A stretch of 27,019 nt of DNA from Alphaproteobacteria bacterium (GCA_020851015.1 JADZDN010000084.1:1-27019); one strand, 5' to 3'. Shown: positions 14,376 through 22,028, counted from the first letter of the stretch. The notes: a model not told the origin generated them from the letters alone. Program-made: numbers and translations.

Positions 14376-16235
14376 CTAGCGGGCAAGAACGTAGCTGCCC
14401 GGCGCGTCTGCCAGCGGCGGGAAGCCGGCTTCGGCCGCGCCCATGGCGGGCAGGGGGCCAGGATCGCCCGACCATGCCTCCAGCCACGCGCCCCAGGCCG
14501 GCCACCACGATCCGTCATGCTGCTTGGCATGGTTGAACCAGGTATCGGGATCGACGTGGTAGTCGCCATGCGCGATGGTGCCGATGCGGTACTGGCGCTG
14601 CGGTCCGGCCCCGTTCGCCTGCGGTTCGCTGACGATGCCGGCATTGTGCCCGCCGCTGGCCAGCACGAAGGTGACGTCCGACTGGGTCAGCCAGTTGATC
14701 TTGTAGACCGACCGCCACGGCGCGATGTGGTCCCGCGTGGTCGATACCGCGAAGATCGGCACCTTGATGTCCGCCAGCGATACCAGCTCGCCGCGCGCCT
14801 GGAAGCGACCCTCCGCCAGGTCGTTCTCGAGGAACAGCTTCTGCAGGTATTCCGCGTGCATGTGGTAGGGCATCCGGGTGGCATCGGCGTTCCAGGCCAT
14901 CAGGTCCGTCATCGGCGTGCGCTCGCCCAAGAGGTATTCGCGGACCATGCTGGACCAGATGAGGTCCTGCGACCGCAGGAGCTGGAACGCGCCCGACATC
15001 TGGTGCGTGTCGAGGAACCCCTGGTCCCACATCATGTCCTCGAGCCATGCGACCTGGCTCTGGTTGATGAACAGCATCAGCTCGCCGGCCTCGGTGAAAT
15101 CGGTCTGCGCGGCGAACAGCGTCACCGACTTGAGCACGTCGTCGCCGGCGCGCGCCAGCTTGGCGGCGGCGATCGCGAGCAGCGTGCCGCCCAGGCAGTA
15201 GCCGGCCGCATGCACCTTGGGCGCGCCGGGCACGATCGCGCGCACGGCCTCCAGCGCCTTCAAGGGGCCGAACTCCAAGTAGTCGTCCATCGACAGGTCG
15301 CGGTCGGTGGCAGTCGGGTTCTTCCACGAAACCATGAACACGGTATGGCCGCGGTCGACCAGGTAGCGCACCAGGCTGTTGGCCGGCGAGAGATCGAGGA
15401 TGTAGTACTTCATGATCCAGGCCGGAACGATCAGCACCGGCTCGGGGCGCGCCGTGGTCGTCATCGGCGAATACTGGATCAGTTCGATCAGCCGGTTGCG
15501 GTAGACGACCTTGCCCGGCGTGATCGCCACGTCGCGGCCGACCTGGAAGGCGTCGGCGCCGACGGGCGGCCGGCCCAGCAGCACGCGCTCGGCGTCTTCG
15601 ATCCAGTTCTGGCAGCCGCGCCACAGGTTCTGCCCGGCCTGTTCCGCCGTCACCCGCAGAACCTCGGGATTGGTGGGCAGGAAATTCGCCGGCGACAGCG
15701 CGTCGAGGATCTGGCGCATGGCGAAATGCACGACCTCGGCATGGCGCGGATCGACGCCGCGGATGTCGGTGGTGGCGTTGTGCCACCATTGCTGGGTGAA
15801 CAGGAAGCCCTGCCAGATCAGCGGGAAGGGTTGGCGCTGCCAGTCCGCGCCCAGGAAGCGCCGGTCGCCCGGCAGCGGCTCGATCGCCGGGGCCGCCGCG
15901 CTGTCGACGCGCGCCCGGTTGATGTAGTCGAGGTAGCGCAGCCATTTGCGCATCGCCTTGCGCAGCAGCTCGGCCTGCTTGCCGGGCGCGTTCGCCAGGT
16001 GGATGCCCCAGTCGGAGAATGCCTGCTGCAGCGCCGCCGGCGACAGGCCGCCGGTGAACTGCGCTTGCCAGGCGTGGACCAGTCGGTCGATCGGAAATCC
16101 GTGCGCGTCGACTTCCTCGTCCGCGGGCGGGGCTGGCGGCACCGTGGCGAGGACGGGCGCCGCCCGTGGGCGCCGCGCCGGGGTGGCGACGGCCGCCGTC
16201 TTCGACCTGCGCCGAGCGGGCAAATGGGTCGCCAT
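14376..16235 (-). CDS. phaC: Poly(3-hydroxyalkanoate) synthase (PhaC)
   Basis: A 619-residue PHA polymerase that links 3-hydroxyacyl-CoA units into storage granules. The alpha/beta-hydrolase core has the modified lipase box GYCLGG with nucleophile Cys347. The other triad members are Asp502 (STTRDHIAPW) and His530 (SGGHNAGIV). The N-terminal domain includes QQWWHNATTDIRGV and KVVYRNRLIELIQYSP, both typical of single-subunit (class I) PhaC. The first 40 residues are Ala/Pro/Arg-rich. ATG 16235 has GAGG upstream; GTG 16241 is an in-frame alternative. No PhaA, PhaB, phasin or PhaR gene is adjacent. Its promoter region carries two FNR boxes, suggesting polymer synthesis is used as an electron sink at low oxygen, an inference consistent with known PHB physiology. 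Confidence 0.95.
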   Translation of the reverse strand: MATHLPARRRSKTAAVATPARRPRAAPVLATVPPAPPADEEVDAHGFPIDRLVHAWQAQFTGGLSPAALQQAFSDWGIHLANAPGKQAELLRKAMRKWLRYLDYINRARVDSAAAPAIEPLPGDRRFLGADWQRQPFPLIWQGFLFTQQWWHNATTDIRGVDPRHAEVVHFAMRQILDALSPANFLPTNPEVLRVTAEQAGQNLWRGCQNWIEDAERVLLGRPPVGADAFQVGRDVAITPGKVVYRNRLIELIQYSPMTTTARPEPVLIVPAWIMKYYILDLSPANSLVRYLVDRGHTVFMVSWKNPTATDRDLSMDDYLEFGPLKALEAVRAIVPGAPKVHAAGYCLGGTLLAIAAAKLARAGDDVLKSVTLFAAQTDFTEAGELMLFINQSQVAWLEDMMWDQGFLDTHQMSGAFQLLRSQDLIWSSMVREYLLGERTPMTDLMAWNADATRMPYHMHAEYLQKLFLENDLAEGRFQARGELVSLADIKVPIFAVSTTRDHIAPWRSVYKINWLTQSDVTFVLASGGHNAGIVSEPQANGAGPQRQYRIGTIAHGDYHVDPDTWFNHAKQHDGSWWPAWGAWLEAWSGDPGPLPAMGAAEAGFPPLADAPGSYVLAR

Positions 16236-16289
16236 GGCCACCTCGTCTTCCGTCCTTTTCCTGTGTATGGTCCATGCTGCCCTGGCGCG

Positions 16290-16303
16290 TTGACCTGAAT
16301 CAA
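16290..16303. promoter_or_regulatory. FNR/FixK box nearest phaC
   Basis: TTGACCTGAATCAA, centre 16296.5. For phaC on the minus strand a class II start would fall near 16255, and the only -10 candidates (CATACA 16269-16264, TACACA 16267-16262) are weak. For the plus-strand stress protein it would be the distal site near -76.5, exactly 35 bp from the proximal box. Confidence 0.85.
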
Positions 16304-16324
16304 CGGTAACCGGGTGCCCGGCGG

Positions 16325-16338
16325 TTGATCTGGGTCAA
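16325..16338 (+). promoter_or_regulatory. FNR/FixK box nearest the second stress protein
   Basis: TTGATCTGGGTCAA, centre 16331.5. TGAAAT at 16360-16365 is close to the class II -10 position, giving a start near 16372 and a leader of about 35 bases before the stress protein gene. Confidence 0.85.
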
Positions 16339-16407
16339 GGCGCCCGGTCGACCTTGCGGTGAAATGCGCCGGATCAGTCGTCAACGGAGAATATCGTCGG
16401 AGGCCCG

Positions 16408-17244
16408 ATGCAACTGCGCGAAATCGCCGTCTATGCGGACGCGTCCGAAGCCAGTGCGACCTGTCTCGACACCGCTGCCGCACTGGCATCGGCGCACCAG
16501 GCGCATCTCGTGGCCTTCCACGTCAAGGGCAGGCCGGTGGCGTTTGCCGACATGAGCGGCACCATGTCGGCCGACCTTATCGCGTTGCAGGAGGAATACG
16601 CGCGCCAGGAGGCGGCGAAGGCCCAGGCCGCGGTGCGCGCCGCCGAACAGCGCAGCGGGCTTAAGATCGAATGGCGCATGGCTGAAGGCGATATCGCCGC
16701 GACGGCGCTGCTCTATTCGCGCTATGCCGATCTGGTCGTGGTCAGCCAGGCCCCGATCGATGACAGCCGCGGCGCGCCGGCCATCGACATGCCGGAAACG
16801 CTGGTGATGGGTTCGGGCCGGCCGGTCCTGATCGTCCCGCGCTACGGCAAGTTCCCGACCGTGGGACAGCAGGTGCTGATCGCCTGGAAGCGCACGCGCG
16901 AGGCCACGCGCGCCGTCCACGAGGCGCTGCCGATCCTCGAGCGTGCCAAGTCGGTGCGCGTCGTGGAGTTCAATCCGGCCCGGGACGAGGCGCAGGAGCA
17001 CATTCCCGGCGCGGATATCGCCGCGCACCTCGCGCGGCACGGCGTCAAGGTCGAAGTGTCGTCGATGACCGTCAGCGGCGAGATCGATGTCGGCGACGCG
17101 GTGCTGTCGACCGCTGCGGACCAGGGCGTCGATCTGCTGGTGCTGGGCGCCTACGGCCACTCGCGCTTGCGCGAGTTCGCGTTCGGCGGGGTATCGCGCC
17201 ACCTGCTGCAGCACATGACCGTGCCCGTGCTGATGTCGCACTAG
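16408..17244 (+). CDS. Tandem universal stress protein (two UspA domains)
   Basis: A 278-residue protein with two UspA-like halves. The first (about 1-150) starts LREIAVYADASE and is degenerate at the nucleotide loop. The second (about 155-278) ends LLVLGAYGHSRLREFAFGGVS, the G-X2-G-X9-G ATP-binding pattern. ATG 16408 has GGAGG five bases upstream. It is a paralogue of the protein at 10446-11303, but the N-terminal halves have diverged strongly, so this is an old duplication. Its promoter carries two FNR boxes with the same arrangement as that paralogue. It ends 23 bases from the convergent receiver gene. Confidence 0.93.
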   Translation: MQLREIAVYADASEASATCLDTAAALASAHQAHLVAFHVKGRPVAFADMSGTMSADLIALQEEYARQEAAKAQAAVRAAEQRSGLKIEWRMAEGDIAATALLYSRYADLVVVSQAPIDDSRGAPAIDMPETLVMGSGRPVLIVPRYGKFPTVGQQVLIAWKRTREATRAVHEALPILERAKSVRVVEFNPARDEAQEHIPGADIAAHLARHGVKVEVSSMTVSGEIDVGDAVLSTAADQGVDLLVLGAYGHSRLREFAFGGVSRHLLQHMTVPVLMSH

Positions 17245-17267
17245 GCCGCGACGGCGGCTCGAGAAGC

Positions 17268-17717
17268 TTAGAGCGCGGCTTCCGGCGTTGAACGCGCCCC
17301 GACGCCGCGCACCGCGCGGCGGATCGCCGCGATGGTCAGCGGCTTGCGCAGGACGCTCGAGACTCCGTTGGCGAGCAGCCGGCCATAGTCGTCCGCCATG
17401 GCAGTCAGGGCGATGATGGGCGCGGCCCGCAGTTCAGGCGTCGATCGCAGCCATTCCACGACTTCCGAGCCCGAGGCATCGCCCAGCTGAAGGGAGACCA
17501 GGACCAGGTCGGGCGGATGGCGCCGCGCCGCCGCCATCGCGGCGACGGCGCTGGTATGGGTCTCGACGGCGCAGTCCTTGCCGGCGAGCGCGGCGCGGCA
17601 CAATGCGAAGGTCCCGACGTCGCGGTCGACGACAAGAACACGCCTGCTTCCGCCCTGTTTCTTCGCAGGCTTCGCTGGCCCGTCGCGTCGGCGCGGCTGA
17701 TTGCTTTTCGATGTCAT
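17268..17717 (-). CDS. Receiver-only protein lacking the phospho-acceptor Asp
   Basis: A 149-residue protein with a basic tail (residues 1-26) and one response-regulator receiver domain (about 27-140). It keeps the acidic pair as DRD (31-33), the Thr of IIALTAM and the Lys of LRKPLT. The phospho-acceptor position in DLVLVSLQLGD is Ser75 (codon TCC at 17495-17493), where an Asp is normal. It has no output domain. Cysteines lie at 40 and 49. It starts 21 bases after the stop of the fixK-type gene on the same strand and so belongs to its operon. FixT, the anti-kinase of FixL encoded near fixK in some alphaproteobacteria, is also a receiver-like protein, so a FixT-like role is a reasonable hypothesis but not shown by the sequence. 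Confidence 0.88.
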   Translation of the reverse strand: MTSKSNQPRRRDGPAKPAKKQGGSRRVLVVDRDVGTFALCRAALAGKDCAVETHTSAVAAMAAARRHPPDLVLVSLQLGDASGSEVVEWLRSTPELRAAPIIALTAMADDYGRLLANGVSSVLRKPLTIAAIRRAVRGVGARSTPEAAL

Positions 17718-17738
17718 TGCGGCGCGCCCGTACCGCGG

Positions 17739-18458
17739 TCAGGCGCAGGCGTCTTGCGCCAACGCACCCGCGGCCAGTTCTTCCAGCCGGTCGCGATCCA
17801 ACAGCTTGATCGCGGTCGGCGACGTAAGCGCGATCAGGCGATCACGCTTCAGGCGGGCCAGCGTGCGGCTGACGGTCTCGACGGTCAGGCCCAGATAGTC
17901 GGCGATGTCGCCGCGCGACATCGGGATCTGCACCGCGTTGCCGGGTGCGGCGTCGCCCTGCAGTTCCGCCATCGCCAGAAGAAAGCTCGCCATCTTCTCG
18001 GCGGCTGTCTTGCGGCCAAGCAGGAGCATCTGGTCTTGCGCGGCGCGCAGCTCGTCCGACGTAGCGGCCAGTAGGCGCAGCGCCAGGCTGGGGTTCTGGT
18101 CGACCATGCGCTGGAACCCGGTGCGCGGATAGCGGCAGAGCGTGACCTCGGTCACGGCTTCCGCGGTGTGGGTGAAGTTGTCCTGCAGCAGCAGGTTCAG
18201 GAAATGGCCGGCCGCCAGGAACCCGGTGATCTGGCGCCGCCCATCCGGCATCAGCTTGTGCAGGCGGACGATGCCGGAGACGACCTCGTACAAGCCCTCG
18301 GTTCGCTCGCCCTCGGCGAAGATCGTGGTCCCGGGCTGCTGTTTGAACGTCGAACTGATGGTGGCGATGGACGCGACCGGGCGGGACGCACCCCGCGCAT
18401 CGAAGGCGGCCCGCGGACGCATGGACTGGGTGGTGTTGGTGGCGACGCCGTGCAACAT
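17739..18458 (-). CDS. fixK: Crp/Fnr-family regulator without Fe-S cysteines (FixK-type)
   Basis: A 239-residue regulator with a cyclic-nucleotide-binding-like beta roll (about 32-140), dimer helix and C-terminal winged helix. The recognition helix LTVETVSRTLARLK has the same E, S and R contacts (194, 197, 198) as the FnrL protein at 2384-3127, so both should read TTGAT half-sites. It lacks the N-terminal cysteine trio; only C108 and a near-terminal C238 remain, so it cannot hold an FNR-type cluster and is probably controlled at transcription, as FixK proteins are. ATG 18458 has GAGGGG six bases upstream. The fixK symbol rests on this architecture; a DNR-like or other Crp/Fnr subgroup is possible. 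Confidence 0.87.
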   Translation of the reverse strand: MLHGVATNTTQSMRPRAAFDARGASRPVASIATISSTFKQQPGTTIFAEGERTEGLYEVVSGIVRLHKLMPDGRRQITGFLAAGHFLNLLLQDNFTHTAEAVTEVTLCRYPRTGFQRMVDQNPSLALRLLAATSDELRAAQDQMLLLGRKTAAEKMASFLLAMAELQGDAAPGNAVQIPMSRGDIADYLGLTVETVSRTLARLKRDRLIALTSPTAIKLLDRDRLEELAAGALAQDACA

Positions 18459-18567
18459 CTCAAGCCCCTCTTTCGTCTGGCGAACGTTGACGTTGACGAG
18501 AGGCTAGGCGGCGAATGTCACGGCTTGATGCCCGCGCGGCCGGGCTGTGTGCTCATGTGTGTCGTTG

Positions 18568-18586
18568 TGTGACAGCCTGTGACAGC
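18568..18586. repeat. 9-bp direct repeat upstream of the fixK-type gene
   Basis: TGTGACAGC occurs at 18568-18576 and again at 18578-18586, one helical turn (10 bp) apart, 110-128 bases upstream of the fixK-type start codon. In-phase direct repeats are typical of response-regulator operators, but I cannot name the protein. Confidence 0.5.
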
Positions 18587-18619
18587 GCCGCGGCGCCGGA
18601 GGCTTGTCAACAACTTGAT

Positions 18620-18634
18620 TAATAATGATTATTA
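18620..18634. promoter_or_regulatory. AT-rich 7-1-7 palindrome, Fur-box-like
   Basis: TAATAATGATTATTA is a perfect palindrome around G18627. It differs from the Fur 7-1-7 consensus TGATAATNATTATCA by one base in each arm. It lies in the only AT-rich spot of the region, about 160 bases upstream of the fixK-type gene and about 40 bases beyond the end of the molybdoenzyme gene. TATTAA within it could also serve as a -10 on the minus strand. Confidence 0.55.
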
Positions 18635-18672
18635 GCTTGGTGGCTTTCTTCTTGCGGCAAGCGGCGCGGCAA

Positions 18673-20694
18673 TCAGCTCCAGGCCGCCACGTCCAGGAAC
18701 GTGCTCTGGTAGGTCGCGCCCTCGCCCATGTCGCTGTAGCGGTCCGAGCACAGCATGTTGATCGTGCCCGAGACGGCCTCGTCGTCCGGCCGCTGCCCCG
18801 GCACCAGTACCGCTCCGGGCTGGATCTCGTCGCTGATGCGCAAGGTCAGGCCGACGGCGCCGCGATCGTTGAACAGGCGCACTTTCTGCCCCTGGGTCAG
18901 GTTCCGCGCCTTGGCGTCATCGGGATGCAGCACGCAGGCCGGCGCGCCCTCGCGCTTCAGCAAGAACGCCACGCCGGCATAGACGGTGTGCGGCTGGAAA
19001 TAGCCGGGCGTCGTCAGCAGGCGCAGCGGCCACTTGGCGGCGTCCTTCACCTCCTGCGGGTCGGGCGTCCAATCGGGCATCGCGGGCGTTCCCTTGGCCG
19101 CGAGCGCCTCGGAATGGAATTCCAGCTTGCCCGAGGGCGTGCGGAATTCCTGCGGCCCTTGGGGCGCCACGCGCACCGGCCCGGCCGTGCGCAGCGCGTC
19201 GGGGTCGTAGGCGGCGACCTGGCCCTTGGCGCCGCGGAACAGTTCGCGCAGCAGTTCCTCGGGCTTCATGCCGAAGACGGGATCGTTGAGGCCCATGCGC
19301 GTCGCCAGGGTCTGCGCCAGGTGCATGTTCGACCTGGCCTCGCCCTGCGGCTCGACCGCCTTGGGGCCGTATTGCATGTAGTAGGTACCGTAGGCGCGGT
19401 AGAAGTCCTCGGTCTCCAGATAGGTCGCGGCCGGCAGCACGATGTCGGCGTATTTCGCGGTCACTGACAGGAACGGGTCGTGGACCACGGTGAACAGATC
19501 CTCGCGCCGCAGCGCGCGGCGCAGCTTGATGACGTCCGGGTTGGTGATGGCCGGGTTGTTGGCGCCGATGAACAGCGCGCGGATCGGCGGGTCCTTCAGC
19601 TCCAACAGCGCCTCGGCCATGCGCAGGTGGTTGACGGTGCGGGTCTGCGCCGGGCCCGAGGGCTTGCGGATCGCGGCGTAGTTCAGCTCGAACGAATCGG
19701 CCGTCGCCATCAGCGCGCCGCCGCCCTTTTTCGCGTAGGCGCCGGTCACGCCCGGCAGCAGCGCCACGCTGCGGATCGCCTGGCCGCCCTGGGCGAGCCG
19801 GCTCATGCCCTCGCCGATGCGGATATAGGCCGCCTTGGCCTTGCCGTACATGGTGGCGAACTTCTCGATGTCGGCGACGGGAACGCCGGTGACCTGCGAG
19901 GTATGGGACGGGGTGAAGCGCGGCAGGACCTCGCGCTCGACCTTGTCGAAGCCCAGGGTATGGCGCGCGATGTACCCGCGGTCGCACAGCTTGTCGCGCA
20001 CCAGGATGTGCATGACACCGAGCGCCAGGGCGGCGTCGGTGCCGATCTTGACCTGGATGTGCCAGTCCGCGCGCTCGGCGGTTTTGCTGCGGCGCGGCTC
20101 GATCACCACGACCGGCACGCCGCGCTTGCGCTGCTCCTCGGCCTTGGCCCAGAAGTGCACGTTGACGGCGACCAGGTCGCAGCCCCAGGCCACGATCAGG
20201 TCGGAATCGACGATCGACTCGGGATCGGCGCCGCCGATCGGGCCGACCGTCGCTTCCCAGGCGGCGCTGGCGCAGCTGTCGCAGATGGTGCCGGCGTTCA
20301 GCCGGCTGACGCCCAGCGCGTGGAACAGTCCCAGCATCAGGCCACGGTTCATCTGGCCCTGGTGCGCGCTGTAGGCGTAGCCGAGGATCGCCAGCGGACC
20401 GGACTCGGCGATGATCGACTTCCACTTGCCGGTGATCTCGTCCAGCGCCTGATCCCAGGTGATCGGCGCGAACTTGCCTTCGCCCTTGGGCCCGACGCGG
20501 CGCAGTGGCGTCTTCAGGCGCTGCGGCGAGTTCACCAGCTCGGCGTCGCGGTTGACCTTGGCGCAGGCGAAGCCGGCGGTGAAGGGCTGGTCGGGGTCGC
20601 CCTGGACCCGGACGAGCTTGCCGTTCTCGACATGGGCCAACAGCGAGCACAGGTCGGGGCAATCATGCGCGCAGACCACGCGAACGGTTTCCAC
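18673..20694 (-). CDS. Molybdopterin-dependent oxidoreductase (BisC/Fdh superfamily)
   Basis: A 673-residue Mo-bisMGD enzyme of the COG0243 type. The N terminus has an Fe-S motif, C-X3-C-X3-C (CAHDCPDLC) followed about 27 residues later by a fourth Cys (GFACAK). The central domains include GTICDSCASAAW, a possible Mo-ligand region, GCDLVAVNVHFW and VVVIEPRRSKTAERADWHI, and the molybdopterin dinucleotide-binding C-terminal domain begins near residue 550. There is no Tat signal, so it is cytoplasmic. GTG 20694 is chosen because GGAGG precedes it and the Fe-S domain begins at once; the open frame continues upstream without family similarity. No electron-transfer subunit is adjacent. The substrate is unknown. 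The D-2-hydroxyacid dehydrogenase gene lies 130 bases upstream on the same strand. Confidence 0.92.
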   Translation of the reverse strand: METVRVVCAHDCPDLCSLLAHVENGKLVRVQGDPDQPFTAGFACAKVNRDAELVNSPQRLKTPLRRVGPKGEGKFAPITWDQALDEITGKWKSIIAESGPLAILGYAYSAHQGQMNRGLMLGLFHALGVSRLNAGTICDSCASAAWEATVGPIGGADPESIVDSDLIVAWGCDLVAVNVHFWAKAEEQRKRGVPVVVIEPRRSKTAERADWHIQVKIGTDAALALGVMHILVRDKLCDRGYIARHTLGFDKVEREVLPRFTPSHTSQVTGVPVADIEKFATMYGKAKAAYIRIGEGMSRLAQGGQAIRSVALLPGVTGAYAKKGGGALMATADSFELNYAAIRKPSGPAQTRTVNHLRMAEALLELKDPPIRALFIGANNPAITNPDVIKLRRALRREDLFTVVHDPFLSVTAKYADIVLPAATYLETEDFYRAYGTYYMQYGPKAVEPQGEARSNMHLAQTLATRMGLNDPVFGMKPEELLRELFRGAKGQVAAYDPDALRTAGPVRVAPQGPQEFRTPSGKLEFHSEALAAKGTPAMPDWTPDPQEVKDAAKWPLRLLTTPGYFQPHTVYAGVAFLLKREGAPACVLHPDDAKARNLTQGQKVRLFNDRGAVGLTLRISDEIQPGAVLVPGQRPDDEAVSGTINMLCSDRYSDMGEGATYQSTFLDVAAWS

Positions 20695-20767
20695 TGCTTC
20701 CCTCCTCGATAGCCCGCGGGCCGACGGCAGCGCCGGGCGGCGGACATCGCACCCATTTGCCACCAAA

Positions 20768-20788
20768 TTGGGGCCGAAAGCGGCCCAA
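20768..20788 (-). terminator. Hairpin between dehydrogenase and molybdoenzyme genes
   Basis: A six-base stem GGGCCG/CGGCCC with loop AAAG (20771-20786) extends by TT/AA past a bulged G. On the minus strand it is followed by a short CAATTT rather than a real T-run, so termination may be weak or partial. A smaller CCAAT-AGG-ATTGG hairpin (20807-20819) sits right after the dehydrogenase stop. Confidence 0.45.
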
Positions 20789-20824
20789 CAAAAGAGCCAG
20801 TTCAGGCCAATAGGATTGGTCCGC

Positions 20825-21820
20825 TTAGCCGCGCGTCTCGGCGGCGTAGTCCACCAGGTATTCGACCGGCCTGCCGTCGAAGAACGCCTCCAGGTTCTGG
20901 AAGGCGAACGCCATCTTCTTGCCGAAAGCGTCCCGCGTGCCGGCCGCGACATGCGGCGTCAGCACGACGTTGGGGAAGGCGTAGAGCGGGTGGTCGGGTC
21001 CGCTCGGCTCCTGCTCGAACACGTCCAGCGCCGCGCCGGCGATCCGCCCGTCGCGCAGGGCCGCCACCAGCGCCTGCTCGTCGACGATGCCGCCGCGCGC
21101 CGCGTTGATCAGGAAGGCGGTGGGCTTCATGCGCGCCAGCGCCTCGGCGTCGATCATGCGGCGGGTGGATGCGGTCAGCGGCACGTGGACCGTGACGATG
21201 TCGGATTCGGCCAGCAACCGGTCGAGCGGCACCTGCGTGATGCCCAGCTCCTGGCGGCGGGCCTGCGGGATGTCGATGATCTCGTGATAGATCGCCCGCA
21301 CGCCGAACGGCTTCAGACGCTCGGCCAGCCCGGTGCCGATCCGGCCCATGCCGATGATGCCAACGGTCTTGCCGTAGAGCTCGTAGGTGCAGTGGCGGAT
21401 CTGGTTGATGTGGAAGCGGCCCTGGCGCAGCTCGGAATCGAGATAGGGCAGGCGCTTCATCACCGCGAACATCAGCATCAGCGTGTGCTCGGACACGCCG
21501 GTGGACGTGCCGCCCGGGGTGATGGCCAGCGGGATGCCGCGCTCGGCCAGCGCCGGCCAGTCGACCGTGTCGTGGAACCCCACGCCCTGGTGCTGCGCGA
21601 TCCGCAACCGCTTGGCCGCCGCGATGCGCTCGCGCGTGAAGTGCTCGGCCGAGCAGATCACCGCATCGGCCTCGGCCAGCTTGGTCAGGCACTCGGCTTC
21701 GTCCGGCGTCTCAAGCGTCATCAGCTCGAAGCCCGGCCGCAGCGCATCCCGCACCATGCGGTAGAGGTCGGCGTTGCCGTGGCAGAGATAGAGGACGCGC
21801 TTCTGGTTGGTCCGGGTCAT
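20825..21820 (-). CDS. D-isomer-specific 2-hydroxyacid dehydrogenase
   Basis: A 331-residue NAD(P)-dependent dehydrogenase of the D-2-hydroxyacid family (D-lactate, glycerate, phosphoglycerate type). The Rossmann motif GIIGMGRIGTGLAERL, the catalytic-region Arg in LINAARGGIVDE, the Glu in ALDVFEQEP and the His in LTPHVAAGT are all present. ATG 21820 is preferred over upstream starts because MTRTNQKRVLYLCHG begins the fold; GAGG lies about ten bases before it. The substrate cannot be told. It is divergent from the small unknown gene at 22025, and the nearby HpcH/HpaI aldolase could make or use 2-keto acids, which suggests but does not prove a shared pathway. Confidence 0.93.
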   Translation of the reverse strand: MTRTNQKRVLYLCHGNADLYRMVRDALRPGFELMTLETPDEAECLTKLAEADAVICSAEHFTRERIAAAKRLRIAQHQGVGFHDTVDWPALAERGIPLAITPGGTSTGVSEHTLMLMFAVMKRLPYLDSELRQGRFHINQIRHCTYELYGKTVGIIGMGRIGTGLAERLKPFGVRAIYHEIIDIPQARRQELGITQVPLDRLLAESDIVTVHVPLTASTRRMIDAEALARMKPTAFLINAARGGIVDEQALVAALRDGRIAGAALDVFEQEPSGPDHPLYAFPNVVLTPHVAAGTRDAFGKKMAFAFQNLEAFFDGRPVEYLVDYAAETRG

Positions 21821-21974
21821 GGGGCAGGGGCCTCGGGCGACGGCGTTGATCGGTGTTCGGCGGCGCATGGAACATGGAAACGCCATGCAGCGCAATCGGC
21901 GGCTGGCCGGCCCGGCGGGGTCGGATTACTATCGCCAAGGAGAATGCAGGAGGCGGCGCGGGCATGCGGAAACC

Positions 21975-22028
21975 ATGAATGCAAGCGCGGCGAAGCCGGC
22001 GATCCGCAGCGGCGGCAAGCCAAGATGA
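21975..22028 (+). other. Possible 17-codon upstream ORF coupled to the next gene
   Basis: ATG 21975 opens a 17-residue frame (MNASAAKPAIRSGGKPR) whose TGA overlaps the ATG of the next gene at 22025 in an ATGA. The next gene has almost no ribosome site of its own, so translational coupling is plausible. It could equally be chance. An in-frame extension of the next gene to ATG 21944 is the competing explanation. Confidence 0.3.

Noticed and set aside
14055..16298. A 747-codon open frame on the plus strand
   Set aside because: It lies opposite phaC and the EEP gene, is His/Arg/Gly/Gln-rich and has no domain; it is a GC-rich shadow.
18604..18624. TTGTCAACAACTTGATTAA as an FNR/FixK site
   Set aside because: It contains TTGAT-like halves, but no pair has the required four-base spacing and inverted order.
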